Positions 33,087-41,570 of a stretch of 64,000 bases of DNA are shown here, piece by piece. The stretch is from Planococcaceae bacterium Storch 2/2-2 (GTDB lineage: Bacteria > Bacillota > Bacilli > Bacillales_A > Planococcaceae): assembly GCA_009740415.1 (NCBI GenBank), contig WOYE01000009.1:1178001-1242000 (forward strand), written 5' to 3'. Position 1 is the stretch's first letter; each line of letters opens with the position of its first letter. The translations under genes and the position numbers were made by a program. The notes under the pieces were generated by a model, which saw only the letters and a program-made list of their open reading frames with translations, did no database searches and was not told the origin of the DNA.

Positions 33087-34493
33087 ATGAATTTAAAAAA
33101 AGTATTTTCTAACGAAATTGTTCGTCAAACATTGAATAACATTCCAGACGGGCTTCTTGTCGCCGATCATTCTGCACGTGTCATATGGGCCAACGATGCT
33201 GTATTAACCCGATCTAACTTAACAAATGACGAACTGATCAATTATTCGCTCATCGACTTAGAAAAAAGAGGTGTTTTCTCTCCTTCTGTATCGCGTCTCG
33301 TTCTGGAGCAACGAAAAGTCGTAAAAAGTGTCCAGTTAACAAATACGAATACAAATCGGAACAATCCATTTGTGACGACGGGATATCCAATCGTTCATAA
33401 CGAAGAAATTATCGGCGTCATTACGCACTCTCGATACTTGCCCGACATTATCCAGTCGACAAAGAGGCTCGACGAATCAGAAGCTTTGCTAAAACGGTAC
33501 ACCATCGAAGTCCGCAAAGCGTTACTTGAAAGCATTGATCGTACATCGCCTTCCCTCATCGGTAGAAGTTCGACGTTTCGTCACGTATTGAATCAAGTTG
33601 AAATTGTAGCTCCTACAACTTCGACCGTTCTATTGACCGGTGAAACTGGTGTCGGAAAAACAGCTGTCGCTCGCCGGATTCACGAATATAGTACACGATA
33701 TGACGGACCATTTATCGAAGTAAATTGTGGAGCGATACCGGAAAGTTTAATGGAGTCCGAATTATTCGGGTATGAAAAAGCATCTTTTACTGGGGCGAAC
33801 GAATCCGGTAAAGCAGGTCTCGTTGAAATTGCCGACGGTGGGACATTGTTGTTAGATGAAATTGGTGAACTTCCTCTTGCTATGCAAGTAAAATTACTAC
33901 ATTTTTTGCAAGACCAAACGTTCCTACCGATTGGAGCAGTTAAAAGTAAAAAGGTAAATGTTCGAATTATCGCGGCAACGAACAAAAAATTAGAGGAAGA
34001 AGTGAAAGAAGGGAACTTTAGAGCGGATTTATTTTATCGACTTCATGTATTTCCAATTGAAATTCCTCCTCTCCGAGAAAGAAAGGATGATATTATTCCG
34101 TTACTTCAAGAAGCTTTTCAGCGGTTCAATAAAAAGTATGGTCATACGACATCTTTACAACCTGAAGTTACAAATTTATTACTCGATTATTCTTGGCCTG
34201 GCAATATCCGAGAGTTAGAAAACTTTGCCGAGCGATCCATATTGACCTATCCTCATCATGAGATCACAATAGATGATCTTCCTAATAACATAAAAAAAGC
34301 AGCTAAACTGCCTTCATTTCTTAATTTAAAAAATGATGGTTCTTTAACTGCTTACTTAGATTCAATTGAAAAAACATTAATCGCTAATGCATTACAACAA
34401 TATGGTACGACAAGGAAAGCTGCTAAACATCTTGGAATTACACAATCTCTCTTGATGAGACGAATTAAAAAATATGGCATCGTTCTCCAATAA
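33087..34493 (+). CDS. sigma-54-dependent transcriptional activator (PAS-AAA+-Fis)
   Basis: Enhancer-binding protein of 468 residues that remodels RNA polymerase-sigma-54. An N-terminal PAS-like sensor spans about 10-120 (NNIPDGLLVADHSARVIWANDA), and the AAA+ domain about 155-385. Walker A is GETGVGKT (185-192), Walker B LLLDE (254-258), with RADLFYRL and the arginine-finger region PPLRERKDDI following. A Fis-type HTH ends it (TRKAAKHLGITQSLLMRRIKKYGI). The sigma-54 contact loop, normally GAFTGA, reads ASFTGA (232-237). It is divergent from the operon it should control and ends 3 bases before the convergent rpoN. Confidence 0.95.
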   Translation: MNLKKVFSNEIVRQTLNNIPDGLLVADHSARVIWANDAVLTRSNLTNDELINYSLIDLEKRGVFSPSVSRLVLEQRKVVKSVQLTNTNTNRNNPFVTTGYPIVHNEEIIGVITHSRYLPDIIQSTKRLDESEALLKRYTIEVRKALLESIDRTSPSLIGRSSTFRHVLNQVEIVAPTTSTVLLTGETGVGKTAVARRIHEYSTRYDGPFIEVNCGAIPESLMESELFGYEKASFTGANESGKAGLVEIADGGTLLLDEIGELPLAMQVKLLHFLQDQTFLPIGAVKSKKVNVRIIAATNKKLEEEVKEGNFRADLFYRLHVFPIEIPPLRERKDDIIPLLQEAFQRFNKKYGHTTSLQPEVTNLLLDYSWPGNIRELENFAERSILTYPHHEITIDDLPNNIKKAAKLPSFLNLKNDGSLTAYLDSIEKTLIANALQQYGTTRKAAKHLGITQSLLMRRIKKYGIVLQ

Positions 34494-34495
34494 GA

Positions 34496-35752
34496 CTACC
34501 GTACTTTTCGGCGCGTGGACGATTCGTAACCGAGGGCGATTCGATACTTGGCGACCGTTCGGCGAGCGATCGTGAGTCCTTCGTTTTCAAGCGCATCCGC
34601 GATCGCTTGGTCCGATAACGGACGAGAAGGTGATTCGCTTCGGATGAGCGTCTCAATTTTTCGTTGGACGTGCTCGGGCGTCACTTCTTGATCGGTGACG
34701 CGAGCAGGAAATAACGATTTCAACGGATACGTTCCGTGCTGCGTTTCGATCCATTTGTTAGCGACCGTCCGACTCACAGTCGATTCGTGTCGCTCGATTC
34801 GTGTCGCTACTTCTTTCATCGTTAACGGTCTTAAAGCTTCTTTTCCTTTTTCAAAAAACGACTGTTGCAACTCTGCAATCGCGGTTGCAAATCGCTCCAT
34901 CGTCTGTTGCCGTTCTTCTAAACCGGTTTTTAAAAACTCGTACTCTTTCATTTTTTGCTGAACGAACGGGTCGTCGAGCGTCGTTAAATGCGCGTACTCG
35001 AAATGAAGTTGCAATGACGGTACAGTGAGACGGTCGAACGTCACTTCCCACTTCCCGTCTACGTCCGTCGCGATGAAATCAGCGGTGACGTAGTCGACGG
35101 GATGTTGTTCCCGAAGTGGTTTCGGATCGAATGATTGCAAAAGTCGAACGATGTCATCCATTTTTTGACGAGATACGTTATATTTCGTAGCGAGTCGATC
35201 GATTTCTTGGGCGGCGATCGCTCGTAAATCATCTTCGATGCACCGCCGTAAAATGGGCTCATGAGGTGCGAACGCCTCCGCCTGCATACATAAACAGTCA
35301 ATGAGTGAACGAGCCCCGATTCCGACCGGTTCTAATTGACGGACGAATGCGAGCGCTCGTTCCGCCTTGTCACTCGGTACATCGAAGAGCTCGGCCCACC
35401 CTTCGATCTCTTCACGAAAATAACCGTTCGAATCGAGCGAATCAATGAGAGCGTGTCCGATTCGCTTCAGCCGTTCATCGTTCGTCATCCACGACAGTTG
35501 TTCTTTTAAATCGTCCCGCGGATGTTGTTGAGCGATCCATCGTTCGGTTTGTTCTTCTTCCGATGCACCGATCGTCGACGGCCATGTCACGTCGAGAAAT
35601 GGGTTTTCTTCACTTAGCTGTTCTAAGTAGTTCGCCAACTCTCGATTCGTTAGTTGAAGCAACGTAATGTTTTGCCCTAATTCCGTCGTCATCATCATCT
35701 GCAATTGTTGCTGTTGCTTTTGTTGCTGTAAAGGTTGTAATGATAACCGCAT
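34496..35752 (-). CDS. rpoN: RNA polymerase sigma-54 factor
   Basis: Sigma factor (SigL in Bacillus) that needs AAA+ activators and reads -24/-12 promoters. The 418-residue protein has a Gln-rich region I (about 1-50, QQQKQQQQLQMMMTTELGQNI), a core-binding domain (about 90-270), an HTH region (about 290-330, LTMKEVATRIERHESTVSRTVANKW) and the RpoN box ARRTVAKYR at 396-404. The start follows AAAGGAGG. Base composition matches the housekeeping genes rather than the adjacent symporter/activator island. A cre site sits just upstream of the ribosome binding site. Confidence 0.96.
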   Translation of the reverse strand: MRLSLQPLQQQKQQQQLQMMMTTELGQNITLLQLTNRELANYLEQLSEENPFLDVTWPSTIGASEEEQTERWIAQQHPRDDLKEQLSWMTNDERLKRIGHALIDSLDSNGYFREEIEGWAELFDVPSDKAERALAFVRQLEPVGIGARSLIDCLCMQAEAFAPHEPILRRCIEDDLRAIAAQEIDRLATKYNVSRQKMDDIVRLLQSFDPKPLREQHPVDYVTADFIATDVDGKWEVTFDRLTVPSLQLHFEYAHLTTLDDPFVQQKMKEYEFLKTGLEERQQTMERFATAIAELQQSFFEKGKEALRPLTMKEVATRIERHESTVSRTVANKWIETQHGTYPLKSLFPARVTDQEVTPEHVQRKIETLIRSESPSRPLSDQAIADALENEGLTIARRTVAKYRIALGYESSTRRKVR

Positions 35753-35767
35753 AAAAAAACCTCCTTT

Positions 35768-35781
35768 AGTAAGCGCTTACA
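35768..35781. promoter_or_regulatory. cre site upstream of rpoN
   Basis: Minus strand TGTAAGCGCTTACT matches TGWAANCGNTNWCA at all but the last position and contains the perfect palindrome GTAAGCGCTTAC. It lies directly upstream of the rpoN ribosome binding site, a roadblock position as described for sigL in Bacillus subtilis. Confidence 0.75.
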
Positions 35782-35794
35782 ATTAGAACGGATA

Positions 35795-35823
35795 AGAAAG
35801 CCGCCTCGTTAAGCGGCTTTTCT
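35795..35823. terminator. terminator of the zapA-to-microprotein gene series
   Basis: AAAGCCGC / GCGGCTTT hairpin with an 8-base loop, starting 1 base after the microprotein stop codon on the minus strand and followed by C-T-T-A-T; also usable from the plus strand (TTTTCTTT). Confidence 0.7.
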
Positions 35824-35910
35824 TTACGATCCGTTATTGAACAACCAAAATACACCGATTGCGATAAATACGATACACGCTACAATTAATAGTTTAGATA
35901 AACGTTCCAC
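35824..35910 (-). CDS. 28-residue single-pass membrane microprotein
   Basis: A short gene: GTG start at 35910 with AGGAG 8 bases upstream, followed by 28 codons and TAA. The peptide begins with a short charged head (VERLSK), then has a hydrophobic helix (LLIVACIVFIAIGVFWLF) and ends NNGS. It is 11 bases downstream of the DUF350 gene and directly before the terminator of the gene series, so it is co-transcribed. The coincidence of ribosome binding site, membrane helix and terminator argues for a real gene. It may act with the DUF350 membrane protein. No function is known. Confidence 0.65.
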   Translation of the reverse strand: MERLSKLLIVACIVFIAIGVFWLFNNGS

Positions 35911-35921
35911 TTCATCGACTC

Positions 35922-36341
35922 CTAATTCGTAATACTCGCCCCGATCACGTACGACAAGCCGATCGAGATCACCATCGAAATGAACCCGACGGCACGATTA
36001 TCTTTTTCAATTTCTTCATCGACGTGAAAGCGCGGTGTTAAAAATTCAAACAACCAATAGGCGAAGACGAGCAATGTAAATCCGTAAGCACCCCATCCGA
36101 GCATCGCTGGTAACGACGCATGCTTTTGTATCGAAAAGCGGAAAATATTAGCGACACCGAATATTTTACCGCCTGTCGCCAACGCGACTGCGAGGTTCCC
36201 ATTTTTAATTTCTTCCCAATTTCGATATTTCGTAACGATTTCAAAAAGTCCCATCGCTACGATTAAAAATAAAACGACGACGCTAAAATAACCAGCTGTT
36301 TCTACGAGTGGATGTTTCCAAAATTGTTCAGGTGCGTTCAT
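35922..36341 (-). CDS. DUF350 family membrane protein (YshE-like)
   Basis: A 139-residue integral membrane protein with four predicted helices (about 15-35, 50-70, 80-100 and 115-138). The block EEIKNGNLAVALATGGKIFGVANI is the DUF350 signature, and the family is repeated in pairs (DNRAVGFISMVISIGLSYVIG). It lies 12 bases downstream of mutS2, as yshE does in Bacillus. DUF350 proteins have no established activity. The start follows AGGAGG. Confidence 0.9.
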   Translation of the reverse strand: MNAPEQFWKHPLVETAGYFSVVVLFLIVAMGLFEIVTKYRNWEEIKNGNLAVALATGGKIFGVANIFRFSIQKHASLPAMLGWGAYGFTLLVFAYWLFEFLTPRFHVDEEIEKDNRAVGFISMVISIGLSYVIGASITN

Positions 36342-36353
36342 CGGGGTTCCTCC

Positions 36354-38705
36354 TTACTTCAGCTGAGCGACAGTGACGCCGAGCCCGCCTTCTCCGTGTT
36401 TTCCATCACGGAACGATTTGACGCGTGGGTGGCGATTCAAAACGTCGCGAACGCCATCTCGTAAAGCGAACGTCCCTTTCCCATGAATGATCGACACTTG
36501 TGGGTAGTTCGCTAACAAGGCGTCGTCTAAATAACGTTCCGTTTCGACGACCGCTTCTTCGTAACGTTTGCCACGTAAATCGAGTTCTGGCTTGACGGGT
36601 GGACCGCTTCGACGGACCGTTGCAACAGGCGCTGCCTTTTCTTTTTTCGGCTTCGTATATTCTAACCGATTTTCGTGAATGTTCATCTTCAATATACCGA
36701 TTTGTACGATCCATTGTCCATCATCGAGCTTTTCTAAAAGCGTTCCTTGTTGACCGTAGTCGAGTACTTTCACTTCGTCTCCGACAGCGAGTGGACGAGT
36801 CGACTCTTTTTTCGGCCCTTTTTTCTTTTTCTCCCCAGGCGCTGCAGCATCCAGTCGTTTCTTTATTTCAATGAGTTCGTGTTCTTTCACGTCCGCACGC
36901 GCATAGAGGCGTAACTCACGTAATTCTTTCATCACTTCTTCTGATTCAGCTTGCGCTCGTTGGACGAGACGGTTCGCTTTGTCTCGCGCTTTTTCAACGA
37001 GACGTTCTTCTTGTTGTTCAAGCATCTCTAATTCTTGAGCGAGTTCTTGACGTAAACGCTCCGCTTCTTCCAACTGTTCACGCATCTCTTGCGCATCGTT
37101 CTCTGCTTGAATACGGCTCGCTTCCAATGAAGCGATCATTTCGTTCACTTCGCTGCTATCCGTTCCTGTAAACGTTCGCGCTCGGTCGATCACTTTTTTA
37201 TCGAGTCCGAGTCGTTCTGAAATCTCAAACGCATTGCTTCGTCCCGGTACGCCGACGAGTAAACGATACGTCGGACTTAACGTTTCAATGTCAAACTCGA
37301 CGCTCGCGTTGACGACACCGTCTCGGTTGTAGCCGTACGCTTTTAATTCAGGATAGTGAGTCGTCGCCATGACGCGCGCTCCTGTCCCGTGCACTTCATC
37401 TAAAATCGAAATGGCGAGCGCCGCCCCTTCTTGCGGGTCTGTACCGGATCCGAGCTCGTCAAATAAAATGAGTGAGCGGTCCGTGAACGTCTTTAAAATA
37501 TCGACGATGTTCACCATATGGGAGGAGAACGTACTTAAACTTTGTTCGATCGATTGCTCATCGCCGATGTCGGCATATACCGATTCAAAGACAGCGATTT
37601 CTGATCCGTCGAGTGCCGGTATCGGAATGCCTGCTTGTGCCATGAGCGTACAGAGACCGACTGTTTTCAATGTAACAGTTTTCCCTCCCGTGTTCGGACC
37701 GGTAATGACGATCGTCGTAATGTCATCGCCGAACTCGATCGTATTCGGTACCGCTTCATCGATCGGTAAAAGAGGATGGCGCGCTTCGGTCAGTTTGACG
37801 TACCCTCGGTCGTTGACGATCGGTCGGACGCAGCGATTCGCCGCTCCGTACCGCGCTTTCGCATGAACGATGTCGAGATGGACGAGCAAATCGACGAGAA
37901 TGAATAAGTCGTGTGCCTGCGTTTGAACATCTTCTGATAAATCACGCAAAATCTTTTGCACTTCTTCGCGCTCTTTCATTTTCAACTCTCGAATGTCATT
38001 GTTCGCCTGAACGACGTTGTCCGGTTCGACGAATACCGTTTGGCCCGATGCACTCATATCGTGCACGACACCACCGTAATGCGAACGGTATTCTGCTTTG
38101 ACCGGTAAGACGAACCGGTCGTTTCGAATTGTCACAATCGCATCCGATAACATTTTCGAGGCGTTGCGACCGCGCGTGTAACTTTCCAATTGGCTTCGCA
38201 CACGCGATTCCGCTCGTCGACGACGAGAACGGATCGAGCGTAAAGCGCTCGATGCACTATCTAATACATTCCCATTTTCATCGATCGCGCGGTTAATTTT
38301 TTGTTCCAATGCCGTGACGACAGGTAACTGTTCGCGATAGTGAGCAAGAAGCGGTAAATCGATTTCACCGTCTTCTTCCACTTGTTCCGAGAATCGACGA
38401 ATCATTCGACTCGCGCGGCTCGTACTCGCAATTTCCATCAATTCGGTCGCGCTCAAAATACCGCCAATTTGCGCACGTTTCGCATGCGGACGAATGTCGT
38501 AAATGCCTCCGAGTGGCAATTGACCGTACACGCGTAATACGTCGAGCGCTTCGTCTGTTTCTTCTAACATGCGGACGACCGCTTCGTAATCATTCGTCGG
38601 CTGCAACGACTTCATTTCTTCTTGACCGATATGGGTCGCACAAAACGCAGCGACTTCTTCGATCACTTTATCATATTCAAGTGTAGTTAAGACACGGTTA
38701 TCCAA
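36354..38705 (-). CDS. mutS2: endonuclease MutS2 / RqcU
   Basis: A 783-residue MutS-family ATPase, today linked to ribosome collision rescue as well as to suppression of homologous recombination. The MutS core holds Walker A GPNTGGKTVTLKTVG (about 330-345), the DELGSGTDPQEGAAL Walker B and THYPELKAYG. A long coiled coil (about 515-630), a KOW-like segment (GDEVKVLDYGQQGTLLEK) and a C-terminal Smr nuclease domain (LDLRGKRYEEAVVETERYLD; IIHGKGTFALRDGVRDVL) follow. It starts at TTG 38705 after GAAAGGACG. It is downstream of polX by 4 bases. Confidence 0.97.
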   Translation of the reverse strand: MDNRVLTTLEYDKVIEEVAAFCATHIGQEEMKSLQPTNDYEAVVRMLEETDEALDVLRVYGQLPLGGIYDIRPHAKRAQIGGILSATELMEIASTSRASRMIRRFSEQVEEDGEIDLPLLAHYREQLPVVTALEQKINRAIDENGNVLDSASSALRSIRSRRRRAESRVRSQLESYTRGRNASKMLSDAIVTIRNDRFVLPVKAEYRSHYGGVVHDMSASGQTVFVEPDNVVQANNDIRELKMKEREEVQKILRDLSEDVQTQAHDLFILVDLLVHLDIVHAKARYGAANRCVRPIVNDRGYVKLTEARHPLLPIDEAVPNTIEFGDDITTIVITGPNTGGKTVTLKTVGLCTLMAQAGIPIPALDGSEIAVFESVYADIGDEQSIEQSLSTFSSHMVNIVDILKTFTDRSLILFDELGSGTDPQEGAALAISILDEVHGTGARVMATTHYPELKAYGYNRDGVVNASVEFDIETLSPTYRLLVGVPGRSNAFEISERLGLDKKVIDRARTFTGTDSSEVNEMIASLEASRIQAENDAQEMREQLEEAERLRQELAQELEMLEQQEERLVEKARDKANRLVQRAQAESEEVMKELRELRLYARADVKEHELIEIKKRLDAAAPGEKKKKGPKKESTRPLAVGDEVKVLDYGQQGTLLEKLDDGQWIVQIGILKMNIHENRLEYTKPKKEKAAPVATVRRSGPPVKPELDLRGKRYEEAVVETERYLDDALLANYPQVSIIHGKGTFALRDGVRDVLNRHPRVKSFRDGKHGEGGLGVTVAQLK

Positions 38706-38709
38706 TGTC

Positions 38710-40425
38710 TTACACGTCCTTTCGTTGGTGCTTCACGTAATCGATCCACCGTTCAGTCGTCCACGTATTGACGATGAACTCTTTGTCGATCCACGCTTTC
38801 TTTACGTATTCGACGCCGAGCGTCATATGATCGAGTTGGTCGATCGCGTGAGCATCTGTATTAATCGCAATAGGTACTCGTTTTTCATAAGCATAACTGA
38901 GCGCTTCCGTCATCAAATCGAGACGATACGGACTCGCATTCAGTTCTACTATTTTACCATACTCCGACGCCCAGTCGATCAATTGGCGTACATCGACTGG
39001 GTAACCGTCCCGTTTTCCTAATAGACGTCCCGTCGGGTGAGCGATACACGATACGTACGGATTCGTCATCGCCTCATAAAACCGATGCATGATCTCTTCT
39101 TCCGTTTGGTTAAAGTTCGTATGGATCGCTGCGATGACCCAATCGAGTTCGCGCAAAACGTCATCTTCAAAATCGAGTGTGCCATCTGGTAAAATGTCCA
39201 TTTCTGTCCCAGCAAATAACGTGAAATCGTCCATCGTTTCATTCACTTGACGAATCGCTTTCACTTGATCGAGCAACCGTTCCGGTGTCAATCCGTTCGC
39301 TACTTTTAAATGGTGAGAATGGTCGGTAATGACCGCGTGCGTATACCCTTTCTTTCGACACGCTTCCGCCATTTCTTCAATCGAATGCGCACCGTCTGAC
39401 CAAACGGTATGCATATGAAAGTCCGCTCGCATGTCTTCCACTTGTGGCAACGTTTGTAGTTCGTTCACGCGATCGATTTCTTGGCCATTTTGGCGCAAAG
39501 TCGGTGGAATCCACGGCAGTCCGAAATGAGCGAAAAACTGCTCTTCTGTTTCAAACGTTCGAACGGCACCGTCTTTTTCAACGCCGTACTCGCTAATTTT
39601 TTCACCGCGTTCTTTCGCGAGTTGACGCATGCGCACGTTATGGTCTTTCGAACCGGTAAAATGATGGATCGCTGTTGCAAATTGTTCGCTCGTCACGAAT
39701 CGAAAGTCGATATCCACCGGGCGTTCAAAGTCGAGAGTGAACGACAATTTCGATGCGCCCGATGCGATCAACTGGCGAATAGGGAGCGCGGCTTGCAACT
39801 GCTCGTTCACGGCGAGCGGGTCCGTCGTTACTGTAATGACGTCGATGTCGCTACTTTCTTCTTCGAACCGACGGAAACTACCTGTCACTTCATACCGTTC
39901 AATCGCCTTGATCGTATCGAGTACGTCCGTCACTCGCTTCACGTCGCGCTCCATTTGCCAACGCGGATGTTTCCCGCTTCGCTCTTCGAGTTGAGCGATC
40001 GCACGTAAAAAGTTTTGCTCGGTTTTTTTACCGAATCCTTTCAACGTACTTACGCGCTCCTCTTCACACGCTTCTTTTAACGCTTCGACCGAGTCGATTC
40101 CGAGCGCTTCGTGTAGCTTAGCAATTCGCTTCCCACCGAGCCCTTCGATATCGAGCATGCGAATCAATCCTTCTGGCACTTCTTCTCGCAACTCGTTCAA
40201 CGTTGTCGATTCGCCACGCTCTAACAAGTCACGAATCACTTCTCCTGTACTTTTCCCAATGCCTTTCAACTTGTAAATGTCATCCATTTCATCTACGCTA
40301 CGCGGATCATTTTCAAGCGTTGCTGCCGCTTTACGATAAGCGGCGATTTTGAACGGATTTTCACCGAGCAATTCCAAGTGCAAAGCAATTTGTTCCAATG
40401 TTCGTATAATCGTTTTCTTATCCAT
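38710..40425 (-). CDS. polX: DNA polymerase X with PHP exonuclease domain
   Basis: Family X repair polymerase with 571 residues in the bacterial arrangement. The 8-kDa HhH domain (about 1-80) is followed by a fingers/palm region with the metal-binding SSDIDVI (Asp-x-Asp) and VDIDFRFV, and a C-terminal PHP domain. The PHP metal site is visible as FHMHTVWSDGAHS, ITDHSHH, AAIHTNF and NTDAHAID. The PHP part gives 3'-5' exonuclease and AP endonuclease activity in relatives. The start follows AAAGGAG. The conserved order zapA-cvpA-polX-mutS2 supports the call. Confidence 0.96.
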   Translation of the reverse strand: MDKKTIIRTLEQIALHLELLGENPFKIAAYRKAAATLENDPRSVDEMDDIYKLKGIGKSTGEVIRDLLERGESTTLNELREEVPEGLIRMLDIEGLGGKRIAKLHEALGIDSVEALKEACEEERVSTLKGFGKKTEQNFLRAIAQLEERSGKHPRWQMERDVKRVTDVLDTIKAIERYEVTGSFRRFEEESSDIDVITVTTDPLAVNEQLQAALPIRQLIASGASKLSFTLDFERPVDIDFRFVTSEQFATAIHHFTGSKDHNVRMRQLAKERGEKISEYGVEKDGAVRTFETEEQFFAHFGLPWIPPTLRQNGQEIDRVNELQTLPQVEDMRADFHMHTVWSDGAHSIEEMAEACRKKGYTHAVITDHSHHLKVANGLTPERLLDQVKAIRQVNETMDDFTLFAGTEMDILPDGTLDFEDDVLRELDWVIAAIHTNFNQTEEEIMHRFYEAMTNPYVSCIAHPTGRLLGKRDGYPVDVRQLIDWASEYGKIVELNASPYRLDLMTEALSYAYEKRVPIAINTDAHAIDQLDHMTLGVEYVKKAWIDKEFIVNTWTTERWIDYVKHQRKDV

Positions 40426-40443
40426 CTTTCCACTCCTTTAAAA

Positions 40444-40470
40444 AAGCTTCCCACACATGCGGGAAGCTCC
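40444..40470 (-). terminator. hairpin between cvpA and polX
   Basis: Minus strand AGCTTCCC / GGGAAGCT stem, 8-base loop, then T6 directly after the cvpA stop codon. It looks like a full terminator, so polX-mutS2 may need read-through or a promoter of their own. Confidence 0.7.
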
Positions 40471-40472
40471 AC

Positions 40473-41009
40473 TTATCGATAGATGAACCAAATGCGATCC
40501 ATCATATTCGAAACGATTGGTGTATGTTCAAACATCATTTCAGCGAGCATCGACTGCTCGTACCATCCGTGTACCGTTTCAATCGGTAACAGCGCGAAAA
40601 TCGCACTGAAGAAAAATAAAATGAGGAACCATTCGACAAATCCGAGAAGTCCTGCGATGAAACGAGTCCAAAACGGAAAAACAGGGACGTATCGCCAATG
40701 ATCGAGTGAAGCGATCAATGCGTCGCTCGTTAACTTTACTAAAAAAAAGATGACGATGAACGCAAATGCGTTGTAAAACGTTAAATCAGCAACGACCGTG
40801 TCCGGCATCCATTGTAAAATGTCGTGTGCGTGAACGTTCGGATAAGGAACCCAAAACACGAAAACACTCGCTAATTTTTCATATAAAAAATAGGCGACTC
40901 CAAATGCGAGCGCGTTGCTTCCGATTCGGAAGCTCTGTGATACGAGACCGCGTCGAAAACCGACAGTCATCGATACGACTAGTATAAATATGATGAGTAA
41001 ATCGAGCAT
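40473..41009 (-). CDS. cvpA: CvpA family membrane protein
   Basis: A 178-residue membrane protein with four helices, matching the CvpA/colicin V production family. The start MLDLLIIFILVVSMTVGFRRGLVSQ carries the GFRRGL-type turn typical of the family. In Firmicutes it lies between zapA and polX, as here. Its biochemical role is unclear (envelope homeostasis in enterobacteria). The gene is 10 bases downstream of zapA. Confidence 0.9.
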   Translation of the reverse strand: MLDLLIIFILVVSMTVGFRRGLVSQSFRIGSNALAFGVAYFLYEKLASVFVFWVPYPNVHAHDILQWMPDTVVADLTFYNAFAFIVIFFLVKLTSDALIASLDHWRYVPVFPFWTRFIAGLLGFVEWFLILFFFSAIFALLPIETVHGWYEQSMLAEMMFEHTPIVSNMMDRIWFIYR

Positions 41010-41019
41010 AATTTCACCG

Positions 41020-41280
41020 TCAATCCTTCTCTTTTTTCAATTGTTCTTCCAATTGTTCATAATCTTGTTGTAACTTTATGTAATCGTTCGTCATATTCAC
41101 TGCTGTCAAAATCGCAACGCTCGCTGTATCAAGCGCAGGGTTACGGTCGCGCAATTGTCGCATTTTTTCGTCGACGATTGACGCTACTTGCTGGACGTGC
41201 CCACTTTTTTCTGATCCGACAATCGTGTACGTTTTTCCGTAAATATTGACCGAAATGCGCGTCTTCTTTTCATCCGCCAA
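41020..41280 (-). CDS. zapA: cell division protein ZapA
   Basis: An 86-residue FtsZ-associated protein that bundles FtsZ filaments at the Z-ring. It has the N-terminal ZapA fold (TRISVNIYGKTYTIVGSEKSGHVQQVASIVDEKMRQL in parts) and a C-terminal coiled coil (about 55-86, ending EQLEEQLKKEKD). It starts at TTG 41280, 8 bases after AGGAGG. It is the first gene of the zapA-cvpA pair, divergent from rnhC, an order conserved in Bacillales. Confidence 0.94.
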   Translation of the reverse strand: MADEKKTRISVNIYGKTYTIVGSEKSGHVQQVASIVDEKMRQLRDRNPALDTASVAILTAVNMTNDYIKLQQDYEQLEEQLKKEKD

Positions 41281-41570
41281 CCTTCTTACCTCCTACGACT
41301 CCATTCACCGACTGTACGTCTTCCATAGAATGCGCGTCAATGAAAGTGGTATACTTGTTATGAATGTCTGTTCGAACGGACCGTTCTTCTTTTCAAAAAA
41401 GAGACAGACGCCTAAAAATAAAAGCGCTCGTCGCTCTACTAGGCGAACGAACCGCTCCGTTTGTTCCTTATCTAGCATACAACAAAATGGCTCTATCGCC
41501 AACTGACATTATTCCTTATTTTTGAAAGTGTGCGAGATGAGAAACGAACGACATAGAAAGGGGCTTTTCA

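Noticed and set aside
41370-41388. LexA-like GAAC/GTTC palindrome between zapA and rnhC
   Set aside because: The half-sites are 5 bases apart instead of the 4 of the Firmicute SOS box, and the neighbouring genes are not SOS genes.
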